From: Aquila chrysaetos chrysaetos
Taxonomy: Eukaryota > Chordata > Aves > Accipitriformes > Accipitridae
Assembly: GCF_900496995.4 (NCBI RefSeq)
Contig: NW_024470383.1
Coordinates: 186,001-250,000, forward strand
Reading direction: 5' to 3'
Length of the DNA stretch: 64,000 nt
The notes under the pieces were generated by a model that worked only from the letters and a program-made list of their open reading frames with translations, was not told where the DNA came from and did no database searches. Of this stretch, positions 43,885 to 56,543 are shown piece by piece (positions within the stretch are counted from its first letter, which is position 1; each line of letters opens with the position of its first letter). The position numbers and the translations under genes are program-made.

Positions 43885-46048
43885 TCACCTCTGTCCCATC
43901 ACAGCTTGGGGCTTGCTGCAGAGGTACGGCCGGTGCTGTGAGCAGCTTGAACTCCCGAGGTGGTGGTTGTCCAGGAACAAACAAGGTTCTTGGCCCTGCA
44001 CCGGGATCCTGCAACAAGAAGCAAAAACACCGCTGGTACCATCCGGTGAGCGGCTGTCCCCTCAAACACCTGGAGGGGACACGGGCTGCCTGCGGGGCAC
44101 AGTCCCAGCAGACACGTCCCACCGGGCCCCTGCCCGTCCCACCGCAGGACACTCTCCCCACGGCCCCAGCTCCCAACGGGACTCACGTGTGGTTGAAGCT
44201 GCTGCCATCCACCCACTCCAGGCGCTCGCCCTGTCTCCGCAGCCCAAGCCAGCGGTCAGCTTTGCCCTTCAGGCGCCCGAGAAACTCCTGGTAGGAAAGA
44301 GAGGAGCCAACAGTCAGGAGCTGCTGCCAGCCCCACGCGAGTCCCTGTCCCAGCCCCACGCGAGTCCCGGCCTCACACCGCTCCCACCGGCCGGGGGACG
44401 GCAGCAGCTCCCACCCAACGGCTGCTCTGACAACCTCCACAGCTTCTGAAGGAGCTCGCCAGCGCGGCCAGCCAGGTTGGTCCTGCTCTGCCAGAGCTCT
44501 ACCATGCTCAGGGTGCAGCCGAGCACCACGGATGGGGAGATGTGCCCTGGGCTCCACACCGCACCCCGTGCCTCCCTCCTTCCCTCCCAGGCCCCATGGC
44601 AGAACTGCATCTCTGCCCCTACAAGCACCTATCACCCACTGAGCACCAAACCCAGGGTCTGCACCCAACCCTGCAACCCCCCCTGCACCCCCACGCAGCC
44701 GCAACAGCCCCTCACTCACCATTTCCCACTCCCTCATAGGCACAGCCAGCGAGGCCCCGAGCAAGGAGCACTGGTCCCGACTCCACTCCCAGCTCCCCTC
44801 AGCCCTCGAGAAGTAGTAGCAGACCTGGCAGTACCCCACCCAGCCATCAGGACAGCCCAGCACCGGAGCCACGGGCAGATCTGGATTCCCTCCACGTCCT
44901 CTGGCTGGAGCGGGAAGGGGAGAAGGGAAGAAGGTCAGAGGAGCCCCCTCCACAGGGACCAGGGGACACAGCTCCGTGGGGCAGAGAAGGAGGCAGCCCC
45001 GCGCTCCCCCCACGGGGCTCCCCAGTGGGCTGCCATGGACCTACAGGGAGCAGACGCCCCAGGGGTTGACAGCCTGCCCCACGGCACGCGTGGGGGTGTC
45101 CCTGCTCCTCCCCAGGGCCCCCCGGGACAGGGCAGGGGCACAGCCAGCCTGAGGGCCTGGCCCCGCCACGCTCCCCCCACCACCCTCGGCCTCACACACC
45201 AACGCCTGCCCCAGCCCGGAGGGGAAGGGGCCGCATCCAGCCTGGCACCGCGCGGGCTGGGCTGCCGGCGGCACACGCAGGTCTGCGCCGAGGAGCCGGA
45301 CGGAGGCAGCCGCTCCTCCTTTACCTGACTGTACACCCAGAGCCACAGCCAAAGCCAGCACCAGAGCCACGAGCACAGCCAGCACCAGGGCACACGCTGG
45401 ATGGAGCCCGCAGCACTCGCCTGGAGGAGGAAAAAGCCACTCGGAGTGAGGACGGCACCGTCCCAGAGTGGGCACGGCACTCCCATCCCTGCCACCCCCG
45501 CCACCGCCAACACGAGCTGCCCAGGGAACACGGGAGAGACCACCCAGCCTGTTTCCCACCCACGCACACGCAGCTGGCAGCAAAAAGCCAAGGGACAGTC
45601 ACACAGACCAGAGGTGAGGCTCTCGTGCCACAGACATGGGGGGGACAACCTGCAGCTGGAGAGCTGCCAAAGATTTGGGGGGGTGGGCTGTCTGCTACAG
45701 ACCACCTGATAAGGACCGAGCAGAATACGAGGCCCATTCCAGGCAGCGGGAAAAACCCTCACCCTTGCCAGCCCCAGTCCCCGTGGGGTGACACTGCCAC
45801 AGGGACACTGTCCCCTCCCTACAGGGCACAGCAGTGGCCCTCCACTCACCCAGAACTCTCCTCTGTGTCCTTTTGTCTGCGTCCCCGGGGACGTCTGGGT
45901 GGGGGAATACCCCTCCATCCTGGGGACCCAGGGGTTCCTCCACATGCCCATCACTGGAGCAGAATCCCTTCCCCTCCCCTCTTCCCAGGGCACACTGGAA
46001 AGGGGAATCTCTTCGCTTGTGACAAGCAGGATCCCGGGCCCAAGGCAT
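43885..46048 (-). CDS. D2: CLEC2-like type II lectin, five exons
   Basis: Exons on the minus strand: 46048-45850, 45420-45325, 44904-44720, 44287-44187 and 44008-43885; 705 nt, 234 residues, open throughout. All motifs of D1 are kept (CYYF, WLGL, SSFNHT, IPVQGQEPC, YLCSKP). The few differences from D1 that I noticed lie mostly in introns and flanks (for example near 44316 and 45086). Such close identity means the two would make nearly the same protein, a dosage duplication or one too recent to diverge. The first exon is provisional, as for D1. Confidence 0.77.
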
Positions 46049-46668
46049 CACGACTGCTAGCAAAGCCTTCTTGAAGTGACCTTTAAGTGCAGTTATTACC
46101 AGCGCAGCTGTTACTATCGTAATGGGAGATCGCAGAGAGCCTGAAAACAGCAATATATAAGGACTTTCTATTCTGTTGCCTGACAGCTGCCACACTTGAT
46201 TTCAAGTACCAGCCTTGGCTCTGCGCTGACACCCACGCGCAGGAGCACGGTCCTGCCCTCTCCCTGCTCCCCCTGTGACACCGCAGCCGCTCCTCGGCAC
46301 CTGGGGAGACAAACACGGGGGCAGTGAGCTCAGGACAGGCCCTCGGCCCCCAGCAGAGCCAGCACCCTCCCCGACACCCCGCACAGACCCTTCCCAGACA
46401 GGCCGCAAGGCACTCGCCGGCCGGCAGCATCCCCCTTCCCAGCACTCAGCCCCCCCTGCTCCATCCATCACCAGCGGGGGCCCAGGCACGGCAACGGGCC
46501 AGGGTCCCCCCAACCCCTCTGCTGAGCCGCGGGGGATACGAACCCCCAGAACACCCCCCCGCGCTTGCTGAGCAAGCGCCCAGACCGCCGGCCCAGGCAG
46601 CCCTGAGCGGGCAAGCTTAAGACTAGGTCGGCCATCGCTTCCTCCGGGCTGCGGGCTGGGGCCCCTCG
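46049..46668. other. GC-rich flank upstream of D2
   Basis: Same as 27310-27929. No supported feature beyond possible promoter sequence. Confidence 0.4.
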
Positions 46669-47240
46669 CCGCTTCCCCTCCCGGGAAGCCGACGGACGGA
46701 CAAGGCGAGAACAGCCCCCCCGGCCCCGCAGGACCCCCTCCGCTCTAATAAAATTACAATAGTAATAATAAAAGGATTGGAACATACAAGTGATGCACAG
46801 TGCAATTTCTCAACACCCGCCGATCGACGCCCAGTTAGGCCCCGAGCGGCGATCCCCCCTGCTCCCAACTCCGCCCAGTTTCTATACTGGGCATGACCTT
46901 CCCCTCCTGGGAAGCGACGGACGGGCAAGGCGAGAACAGCCCCCCCGGCCCCCGCAGAACCCCCTCCGCCCCGCAGCGAGGGACCGACCCCGGTCCCCAC
47001 CTGCGCTCCGGCCGGTCCCGAGCTCCGCCCGAGGAAGGCTCCGGCCGCTCCCGCCGCCATCACACGCACCGCAACGCTCTGAGGAGAACCGGGACGCGGC
47101 CTTACAAAAAAACCGCCACACGGCCATCCGCCCAATCAGCGCGCAAACGCGGGGACTGCCGGGGCAGCCAGCCAATCGCAGGCAGAGGGCGGCGACGGGG
47201 CCGCGTAGTCCCGGCGCGATGGCTCCGCGGGGTCGGTGTC
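46669..47240 (-). promoter_or_regulatory. CpG/LTR composite block, unit 2, minus orientation
   Basis: First-exon-like ORF 47060-47001, donor GTGGGG, paired inverted CCAAT boxes near 47134 and 47171, LTR R/U5 piece about 46745-46900. One base differs just before the ATG from unit 1 (CACACGCAC against CACACGCCC on the plus strand). Confidence 0.6.
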
Positions 47241-47537
47241 CGGTCGCAGCATCCAGCCGTTCCCTCGGCATCGTTCCACCGCGGCCTCGTCGCCCCTCGG
47301 CATCGTTTCCCCGCGGCGGGGTCGCCCCCTCGTCGCACCGGCGCGTCCCGGCGTCGCCTCACGGTGGCTCCGTCTCGTCCCAGCACCGTCTCATCGCAGC
47401 CTGGTCTCTCCACAGAATCACCACACGGCGGCACCGTCTCACCGCGGCACCGGCGCATCCCAGGGTCGCCTCACGGTGGCGCCGTTTCACTCACGGCAGA
47501 AGCCGCCTGAGCCTGGAAGGCGGGAACAATAGGTGCT
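47241..47537. other. CG-rich imperfect repeats, unit 2
   Basis: As at 28501-28799; no gene. Confidence 0.4.
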
Positions 47538-47945
47538 GGGGTTACTCGTAACAAGAGCTGGCATGAAACTCCCTCGGTAAATGTGCAACTCGTTCTAACC
47601 GCGTACATCGACTCAGAGAATAAGGAGAGCCCTCCCCGTGAGTCAGGGGGTTCAGAGCAGACCCCCTCGCTTTCGAGGCTCCTTCTGGGAGAGGAGCCCA
47701 GGGGCAGCTGGATCCACTCCCAGTCCCAGACTGGGTCAAGGGTTTTGTGTCTAAAAGGATGAGCTGTAGGGATTATGAAAAGGAGAGAGGAAGAGCGAGC
47801 GAGACAGAGAGAGAGGGGAAAAGAAAAGAGATGTCACCGGTCCTGGGTCCAGCGTTGCTCCAGTCAGCCGGGGGGTCCAGTTCCAGTGGGTGCGCCCGTG
47901 GGGCTTCGGTTTGTGTCCTTTTATCATCTCCAAACTGTTTCGAAC
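47538..47945 (-). mobile_element. family-X-like LTR fragment, unit 2
   Basis: Counterpart of 28800-29205, with a 5-base AAAAG difference (about 47820). Confidence 0.55.
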
Positions 47946-48307
47946 CAGCTCCAAAAGCTGCCAGAGCAGTTGAGAATTGACTGCAAACCTTCGGGGAGCA
48001 GGTAGAGCACGGTGTCTTCGCCATCACCTGCCTACAGGGCTCTCTTAAAAATCCCCACTGCTCTGGGTTTATTCTGCAAAACTAATCGGGGGGAGGTGGG
48101 GGGGGGGAGGAACCCAACAAAACAACCCTCTTCCTGCTTGGAAACTCTGAAGCATAAAGCTTTAAAGCGACCAGCGGTTTCTTGAGGTGGTCTCTCACCC
48201 CTTTGCCTTGCCTGCGAGCCCAAGCAGGCACCCCAAGTCTTGCAAATATTCTGGTAAAGAAATAAAAATTTAATCACATAAAAGAGTTTGGTTTGATTAA
48301 GCAGTAG

Positions 48308-49064
48308 AAAATTGTGAAGCATAGGTATGGGAGTGTTAAGTTTGAAATGTAGTCGTAGGAACTTAGGAACTTTAGAAAATGTACTATGTGTAACCATAAG
48401 AATTCAAGTATTGTCTAAAATCAGTTAACCACTGAAACTTTGACAAAGATTTGTTGATTTGTAGTGTTTTGTTTTAGGAAACTAAGGAAACCGTTATGGA
48501 CACCAAGTCTGCTGCTTGGAAACCCCTTACCCTTCCCACCTCGATCTAATTATCGAGGATTCTAATCAGTAGAGTTAAGTGAGATTAACCAATGATTGTT
48601 TTAACATAAGAATATGAATAAGATGGTGTGAGTGAAGGACCAGTTATTAGAAAGGTTACATTTAAGAATAGACATAGTATGCATTTTTATGTAAACTAAT
48701 ATAGATGATGGTGAGAATCGTACTGCGCAGAATCACCTAAGAGAGGTCAAGAAGCGGACAAGTGAGGAAGACTACGGAAGACCACCAGGGGGCTCCTGAA
48801 GACCACCAGAGACCTTCACTGTGCCTGTGTGAAGAGACATTAATATATGCTAATGATTTATCGGAAAGTTAATGATTATGTCTAACATTTTCTAGAAATT
48901 TAGTGAATATGTATAACAGGTGTGTATTTAACCTGCACAGGTAGACTAGACAGGTGCACACGATAGGTGGAGAGATCCCCTGGAGTGTGCCCAGCGCTGC
49001 AATAAGGAGTGCCCGCTTCTTAACTTCTCATTGCTGTTAAGGAGTTTTATTCCGGATTTCGGCA
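48308..49064 (+). mobile_element. probable LTR (family Y), unit 2
   Basis: Counterpart of 29570-30325. Ends uncertain. Confidence 0.5.
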
Positions 49065-49910
49065 TCCAAAGGACAGCACCCGAGCTACTGGGGTGCAGCC
49101 AAGCGTTGGGAACGTGGCCGTTGGGCCATCCCTCCCCGAATGTGATAATACTCGGCAGCATCAGGAATTCACTTTCAGCCGGCGTAGGCTCTTGCAAGAG
49201 GAAAGCTCTGGGGAAAGCAGCTGCTTGCCTGCCAAAATTGGGGCTGGTTGAATCAGCGGAGCAGGAGCGATGCTGCGGTTGGGATGGGGAGGGCAACCCA
49301 GAGAGGCTGAATTAAAAATGGCATATTGAAGGGAGGGAATTAAAAAAACAAACCCCCAAATGACTATTTTTCAGTTGGTTTTATTGAAGCTTTTGCCACC
49401 ACGGGTACCCTGCCTTACCTGCCTATGTTATTGTGATTGTTTTGAATTTCTGGATGTGTTTTTTCAGCTGCTTTTTCATTTTTTTTCCCTCTGTTTTTCT
49501 GCTTTGTAACCGCTTTTCAGTGCTGGTCTTTTTTTCCAGCCCCTTCTAGCTAACGGGATTGCTTTCTCTGGAAGGAATTAAAATCATGGTCAAGAAAGGC
49601 AAATACTTCTACAACAAAAAGGACTTAAATTTGTTTCAATTCAGTGGAATTAATAGTGATTTGGGGGGAGCTGGAGTGAACTGGCTGGAAAGCACAGTGG
49701 GCTTGGCAGGGGTAAAACCTGGGCAAGAGCTCAGGCTGCCCTGTGTGATCTCCTAAATTTGGGGGAGGGGGGTGTGCGGTAAAAAACATGAGCCTCCATG
49801 GGGTCTTTTTTAAGGGGATTTTTGATTCATTTTTATAATCATTATTACGAAGCACAGCCAAAGGCAGAACAGAAGTTTGAAATGGGGGAAACTGAAAGCT
49901 TTTTATCATC
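49065..49910. other. non-coding upstream flank of B2
   Basis: As in unit 1; no exon found. A G run and about a dozen bases seen near 30545-30590 are missing. Confidence 0.45.
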
Positions 49911-50489
49911 TGTCGTGGTTTAACGCCAGCCAGCAACTAAGCACCACGCAGCCGCTCACTCACTCCCCCCCCACCCAGTGGGATGGGGGAGAAAATCGGG
50001 AAAAAGAAGCAAAACCCACGGGTTGAGATAAGAACAGTTTAATAGAACAGAAAAGAAGAAACAAATAATGATAATGATAATACTAATAAAATGACAACAG
50101 CAATAATGAAAGGATTGGAATGTACAAATGATGTGCAGTGTAATTGCTCACCACCCACCGACCGGCACCCAGTCAGTCCCCGAGTGGCGATTCCCCGCCC
50201 CCACTTCCCAGTTCCTGTACTGGATGGGACGTCCCACCGTATGGAATACCCCGTTGGCCAGTTTGGGTCTGCTGCCCTGGCTGTGTCCTGTGCCAACTTC
50301 TTGTGCCCCTCCAGCTTTCTCGCTGGCTGGGCATGAGAAGCTGAAAAATCCTTGACATTAGTCTAAACACTACTAGCAGCAACTGAAAACATCAGTGTTA
50401 TCAACATTCTTCACATACTGAACTCAAAACACAGCACCGTACCAGCTACTAGGAAGACAGTTAACTCTATCCCAGCTGAAACTAGGACA
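49911..50489 (-). mobile_element. solo LTR (family 1), unit 2
   Basis: Counterpart of 31190-31768, full length. Confidence 0.85.
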
Positions 50490-51451
50490 CATCTCAGGTT
50501 ACTACTTTTGGCTCTCAAATATTATCTCGATGCTTCAGCAGTAACAGCTCTCCCAGCCCTGGGCTGCAGTTTCCTGCTCAAACCCTGCTCAGAGACAGGA
50601 CAAAGTCTGGGCTTTGTCCCATTGAGTTTTGGGTACCTCCAGGGATGGGGAAGCATCACCCCTTCCCAGCCTGCCCTTGTTATGACTTTTTTTGTCTTCT
50701 CTGCTGCCAAATTTAACCCTAAAACTGCTTCTGAAACACTAGATCTGAGCACATCTTCGAGCACTGAATTTGCCTCCTGCAAATCCCCCGTGCAAGGGAA
50801 GGGAGAGGCTTTGCACTTTTTTCTGCTCTATTTACTGACAACCAACCCCGGTCCCTATGTGGTTTTAGAGCTGCTTCCCAGAACAAAATGTCATTGTTGT
50901 ACCAAGCCCACCTTGCTGGGGCAGGTTCTTGCTAGGCTTTTATTACTTTCTTTTGTAATGCTGAAGTACTCGAGACCCAGGGAGGGAATAACGGCCGTTG
51001 CCACCTATTGGCTCACGTTTAGGAAAAGAAGTGTACCCTTCGCTCCGTGCAAGGGCGGACGCTGGAGGAAGTGAGGCACGGGGTTTTGCGGTGAGCAAAA
51101 CAACTTTGCTGCAAGCAGCTGCTGGCAGCAGTGGTTTGGTTTAAATTCAGCTTCTTCCCTTCCTGTGGGTTCCTGGCAGGGGTTCAAACTGCAAGTTCTG
51201 CTTCAACCCGTCAGGCAGTTTGCTCCCTTCCTGCAGCGGTGGCTCCCAACTCCTTAACAGACTTGTGTCCCCTCGTGAATGCTTAAACTCCCTTTAAACT
51301 GTGAATAGTTAATAACTTTTATTTTTCTTTTAATATCTTTTAATATTTTCCTCTCTTGTTTATCTTTCTCTCACCCCTCTCTTTTCCTCTCCTCTCTTTT
51401 CATCTTCTCTCACTTTGTCCTCCTTTCTACGTTCTTTCTGTCTGGGGAAAG
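50490..51451. other. upstream region or first intron of B2
   Basis: Ends with the same pyrimidine tract leading to the exon 2 acceptor. First exon not found. Confidence 0.45.
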
Positions 51452-53433
51452 GAGCACAAAAGCCAGATTCTTCAGACCAAGAGGAAGTGTTGAACAACTG
51501 CAACGATCTAGAGAAAGATTGCAAGTGGGGTAATGCTGGGGAAAAAACACAATGCTCTGGGTGAGGGCATGGGTTGGGAAGAGCGTCTCGCTCTGGTGGA
51601 GCACCAGTGGGATGGGCAGGGAGCTTTTGGGTGGGCGCAGATCAACCCAGGCACCTCTACGCTAAATTTCGTGATGCGGCCACCTCTAAGGGCTGAAAAG
51701 CCCTAAATCCATCTCCAGGTCCTCAAACACACATTGGTGCCTTTGAAGGACACACGTCCGCTCTCCCTGCCTTGCGGGCAGCCCCTTGAGCCTCTGCAAG
51801 CTCTCCCCACCCTCCCGAGCCCCAACAAGGTCCCTGTCCCAGCTGGGGCTCGGGATGGACTGAGGATCCAGCAGAAAAAGAGCACAGGATTAGGGAAAGG
51901 ACCCAGCCCACACCCTCTCCTGCTCTTTCCTCCCCCAGGGTCCAACACCAAGAAGCCAGACCGGGAAAGATCCCGCTCGTCTCGGGTTTTCGTCCCTCTG
52001 TGCGTGGTGCTGGTGCTCCTCATCTTCGTCCTGCTGGTGGCCTTGACTGGTGAGTCCCATCCAGGCATCCCGCATGGGGAGGATCCGGGCCAGGCACCCC
52101 TCTTTTGGGGAAGGGGGGATCACAGGATTTTCCTAGCATCCAGGGATGCTCCCCAAGCAAAGCACCAAGCCCGCCTCATGCGGGACCCCCTTTTTTTTCC
52201 TAAGTCATTGTCCAGGCATCCTGGCTCTTCAGTCGGTCACACCATTCCCTTTTCCAAGGGCATCATCCCCAATTTCCCTCCTGCAGCCTCCAGGAAAAAA
52301 ACAATAAATCCCATTTTCCTGCTTTTTAGGGCTGCCCACATGTCTCTCAGCTTTCTCTTTTGCAGTTGTCCATTCAGGATCCCGTTTGCCTCAGCCCGAC
52401 TTCTCCCACGTGTGCCCAGACGCCTGGCTTGGTTTCCAAGGGAAATGCTATTATTTGTCTGAGGCTGAGAGCAATTGGACCACCAGTCAGGAAAGCTGCG
52501 AGGCCCTGGGAGCTTCACTGGCCCTCATCAACACGATGGATGAGCTGGTGAGAACTGTGCTTGAGCCCCTACACTAGCACCAGGGTGGGAAACATGAAAA
52601 AGAAACCCCAAACAGACACTCCCCCCACCCCACCACCAAAAAAGAAGAAAAAAAACCCAGACCAGAAACATGCTTGGCCCCAAATTGCACCCAATGCTGT
52701 AGCCGGGAGTGGATGTCTTGGGGAAAGCACCATCTCTGGGTGGGGTGATGGACACAGGTGGAAAAGAGGAGGTGGGGAAGACAAGACCAGCTAAAACATG
52801 ATGTTTCTTTGCTTTAAAGACCTTCATTAAACGCTATAAAGGCGAAGCTAACCATTGGTTTGGGCTGCGAAAGGAGAAGGATGACAGCTGGTGGTGGACC
52901 AACGGCACAGCCTTCAACAACTGGTTGGTCCCTCTGTCCATGTTGGGTGCTCGGGGTTGGCAACTGGGGCAGGTTTGCCTCTTGGTGTGGTTGGAAATGG
53001 CCCCAGGGGGCTGCAGCATTGCTTCCCCCTCCTTGGACGGGATATCTTAGAGGGTCTGGGATGACCCATCCTGAGATGGGGACCTTCTCCTGCCACCGTG
53101 CCCAAGCAGCTCCTGGCTTTCCATGGGAGGTTTGGGATGGACCAAGGATGCTGCGCACCGATCCCCTCTTAGATACCCTCAGCCAAATGCCACCCTTCTC
53201 TCCTAGAGAGGAAATCCCAGTTTTTCTTAATTTTGGGGGGTAGCTTTCTTAGTTTCCTCCTTTTCTCGCTCACCTGAGCGTGTCGGCATTGCAGGTTTGA
53301 GGTGCGGGGTGGTGGGCCCTGTGCATACCTGAAACGGGAGAGGATCAGCTCGTCCCTGTGCCACACCAAGGAGAACTGGCTGTGCAGCAGACCCGACAAT
53401 TACATCCTCTGGAAGCAAAAAGCATATCCGTAA
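51452..53433 (+). CDS. B2: CLEC2-like type II lectin, exons 2-6
   Basis: Exons are 51452-51529, 51939-52049, 52366-52547, 52820-52923 and 53295-53433 (TAA). The frame is open across all five. Differences from B1 include SSDQEE for SSDREE in the tail and the codon across the exon 5/6 junction: AACAACTG/G here against AACAACCG/G in B1, changing NNR to NNW just before FEVRG. Six lectin cysteines, WFGL and WWWTNGT are unchanged. The changed residue is in the long-loop part of the domain, where CLEC2 ligands often make contact, so it might affect binding; that is inference. As in B1, the ATG exon is missing from view and AATAAA overlaps the stop. Confidence 0.84.
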
Positions 53434-53810
53434 TAAAAGATGCCATAAACAGGAGCTTCATCTCCATTCGCTTGCCAGCAGATGGTGAACCGAACACAGT
53501 TTCTTTTGGTAAATCCCAATATCTGACTCTATCACCAACATTTATGAGTTCTTCCGCTAGGCTATTGTTGATCTCTCACTGCTGTACGATCACTGCATCA
53601 TAAAAAGCTCATTGATCTTTTCTGTGTGCTTTCAAAAGCCCTATTTTGTCTATAAGTTTCTGTGGGCCTCAGTTTGTGTCCTTTCATCATCTCCTTGTCC
53701 CTCCTTTGGCTGGGCACTCGAACTCATGAGGCTAATGAGGTGTCACACGGGGTTTGTGCTTCCAGAACCTTCAGGAAAGGGGTCAGTGGCCTTGGGGGTC
53801 CTTTGGGGAG
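53434..53810. other. B2 3' flank
   Basis: As 34713-35090; no gene. Confidence 0.5.
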
Positions 53811-54445
53811 GAACTTCTCCTTCCCGAGCTCCGGTGGGGCGAAATTGCGCAACATGGAGTCCCGTGACGGATGGGGCACACGGAGCCGTTTACGAAAAGA
53901 GGCGACACAGTGCTCTCTGCGATTGGCTGTCTGCCCCGCCACTCCTGGACTTTGCGCGCTGATTGGTGACCGCGGAGGGCGGGGCAGCGCCACTTCTTTA
54001 ACGGGCGGGCCGCCTCCCGGTTCTCCTCAGAGCGTTGCGGGGCGTGTGATGGCGGCGGGAGCGGCCGGAGCCTTCCTCGGGCGGAGCTCGGGACCGGCCG
54101 GAGCGCAGGTGGGGAGCGGGGTCGGTTGTGCCCGGGGTCGGTCCCTCGCTGCGGGGCGGAGGGGGTCCTGTGGGGCCGGGGGGGCTGTTCTCGCCTTGTC
54201 CGCCCGTCGGCTTCCCAGGAGGGGAAGGTCATGCCCAGTATAGAAACTGGGCGGAGTGGGGAGCAGGGGGGATCGCCGCTCGGGGCCTAACTGGGTGTCG
54301 ATCGGCGGGTGTTGAGCAATTGCACTGTGCGTCACTTGTATATTCCAATTCTTTTATTGTTACTGTAATTTCCTTGTTGCCATTATTGTCATTATTATTT
54401 TCTTCCTTTCTGTTTGGTTAAACTGTCCTTAACTCTTTCAGTCTC
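53811..54445 (+). promoter_or_regulatory. CpG/LTR composite block, unit 2, plus orientation
   Basis: Inverted CCAAT boxes at about 53921 and 53961, ORF 54049-54108 (MAAGAAGAFLGRSS...), donor GTGGGG, fusion to LTR TATA-proximal sequence at about 54230. Upstream of A4. Confidence 0.6.
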
Positions 54446-54449
54446 TCAC

Positions 54450-55135
54450 AGGTTGAGATAATGTCTCAAACATTGTGGTGGGGCAAGTTCTGCCTAAGGA
54501 TGAACTCTGCAGTGAGACCGTGCCGGAGGATGCAGCAGCTTACTCTGCATGGGCAGAGATCAAACGATCGTCATGTCTGCAGGGAAGGAGAAGTTTTTTC
54601 CCAAAGGACCCCCAAGGCCACCGACCCATTTCCGGAAGGTTCTGGAAGCACAAACCCCGCATGACACCTCTTTAGCCTCATGAGTTCGAGTGCCCGGCCA
54701 AAGGAGGGACAAGGAGATGATGAAAGGACACAAACTGAAGCCCCACGGGCGCACCCACTGGAACTGGACATCTCAGCTGACTGGAGCAACGCTGGACTCA
54801 GGACCGGTGACATCTCTTTTCTTTTCCCCTCTCTCTCTGTCTCGCTTGCTCTTCCTCTCTCCTTTTCATAATCCCTACAGCTCATCCTTTTAGACACAAA
54901 ACCCTTGACCCAGTCTGGGACTGGGAGTGGATCCAGCTGCCCCTGGGCTCCTCTCCCAGAAGGAGCCTAGAAAGCGAGGGGGTCTGCTCTGAACCTCCTG
55001 ACTCACGGGGAGGGCTCTCCTTATTCTCTGAGTCGATGTACGTGGTTAGAACGAGTTGCACGTTTACCGAGGGAGTTTCATGCCAGCTCTTGTTACCAGT
55101 AACCCCAGCACCTCATGTTCACGCGTTACTAGCTC
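54450..55135 (+). mobile_element. family-X-like LTR, partial, unit 2
   Basis: Counterpart of 35728-36410. Confidence 0.6.
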
Positions 55136-55654
55136 AGCCGCCCTCTCTCTTCGATTGGCGGGCTGCCCGCCCTCTCCCCGCCTTGCGCATTATCAGCCGA
55201 AGAGCGCCGATGGCCACGTGGAGGTGATTTTACATCCGCACTCCATTTCACCTCAGAGCATTCCGGGGGGTGTGATGGCGGCGGGAGCGGCCGGAGCCTT
55301 CCTTGGGCCGTAGTGCAGGTGGGGACCAGGGTCGGTTCTGCCTGGAGTCGGTCCCTCGCTGCAGGGCAGAGGGGGTCCTGCGGGGGCCAGGGGGGCTGTT
55401 CTCGCCTTGTCCGCCCGTCGGCTTCCCAGGAGGGGAGGCGGTGAGGGGCCCCAGCCCGCAGCCCGGAGGAAGCGATGGCTGGCTCGTCCTTAACCGTCCC
55501 CGCTCAGGGCTTCCTGGGCAGGCGGTCTGGGTGAAGAAGGGCTGGCAGAAGTCAAAAAATTCAAGGCTGGCTTGCGAAAACGAAGCAAATCCTGGTGTTT
55601 GAAGGCAGAAATCTTGTTTCCCTTCCTGCCATGCATGTATACCAGATGAAGGGG
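55136..55654 (+). promoter_or_regulatory. second CpG fragment, disrupted ORF, unit 2
   Basis: ORF at 55275 reads MAAGAAGAFLGP then TAG. Degenerate counterpart of 36411-36932. Confidence 0.55.
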
Positions 55655-55862
55655 TGTCCTGGGTTCGGCTGGGATAGAGTTAATTTTCTTGCTGCTCAGG
55701 AACTAACTGGGCATCGGTCGGCGGGTGGTGAGCAATTGCATTCTGCCTCACTTGTATATTCCAATCCTTTTATTAGTATTATTGTCATTTTAGTGTTGTT
55801 AGTCGTATCATTCTTATTTTCTTCACTTCTGTCCTATTTAACTGTATTGTATTTACAATGCT
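55655..55862 (+). mobile_element. family-1 LTR fragment, unit 2
   Basis: Counterpart of 36933-37140; uninterrupted where the solo LTR at 12165 inserted. Confidence 0.75.
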
Positions 55863-56543
55863 GGTATTAAACAGGAACACCAGCTGTGCATCTGATGTCA
55901 GGTTTGTACATGTAGTTTTACATGGAAGTTCTTTGTTACAGGAGCTGCAGCTCTTGGTGACTTCAAGGGCTTGTTGGCAACAGCATCTGCAGGTTTTTCT
56001 ATTTTGCTTATAGCGGGTTCTAGGTTAGGGGGTTTTTTGAGGGTTTTTTTGTAAATGTGAATGTTCTACAAATAGGTCCTGCAGGACCGCTTTTGCTTCC
56101 CTAAGTCAGATATGAATCTGTTCATGTGTTGCCATGGGCTTTGGGAAGAGGTGGCATCCATGGAAACGTCAAAACCCAAAAGAAATTAGAAAACCAGTTT
56201 GTAAGAACAACGTAGGAAAATACGCTGTTGTGGGAGGTTTTGAGAAGCAATAACTCAGAGTGAACACAGAGTGGGACGTGGAAAAGGGAGAAAAGGTGCT
56301 TTGACGAAAAAGTGCTGTGATGAGCAGCACTGAGGTTTTGGGGAGATTGTGAGCTTTTTGGCTTTTTATTTTAGTGACCAGAGGACCATCCTGGCAAAGC
56401 CCCGGGACAGAGAAGGACCTGGCAGGTCCCTGGTGCCGTGCTGCGGTCTTCAGGTGTTCTCGACCCTGCTCGCCTTGTTGCTGGTGGAGTTGAGGGACGT
56501 GCTTGTCCCCGGAGGGTCCTGCTGTCCCCTCGGTGGCACCAGG

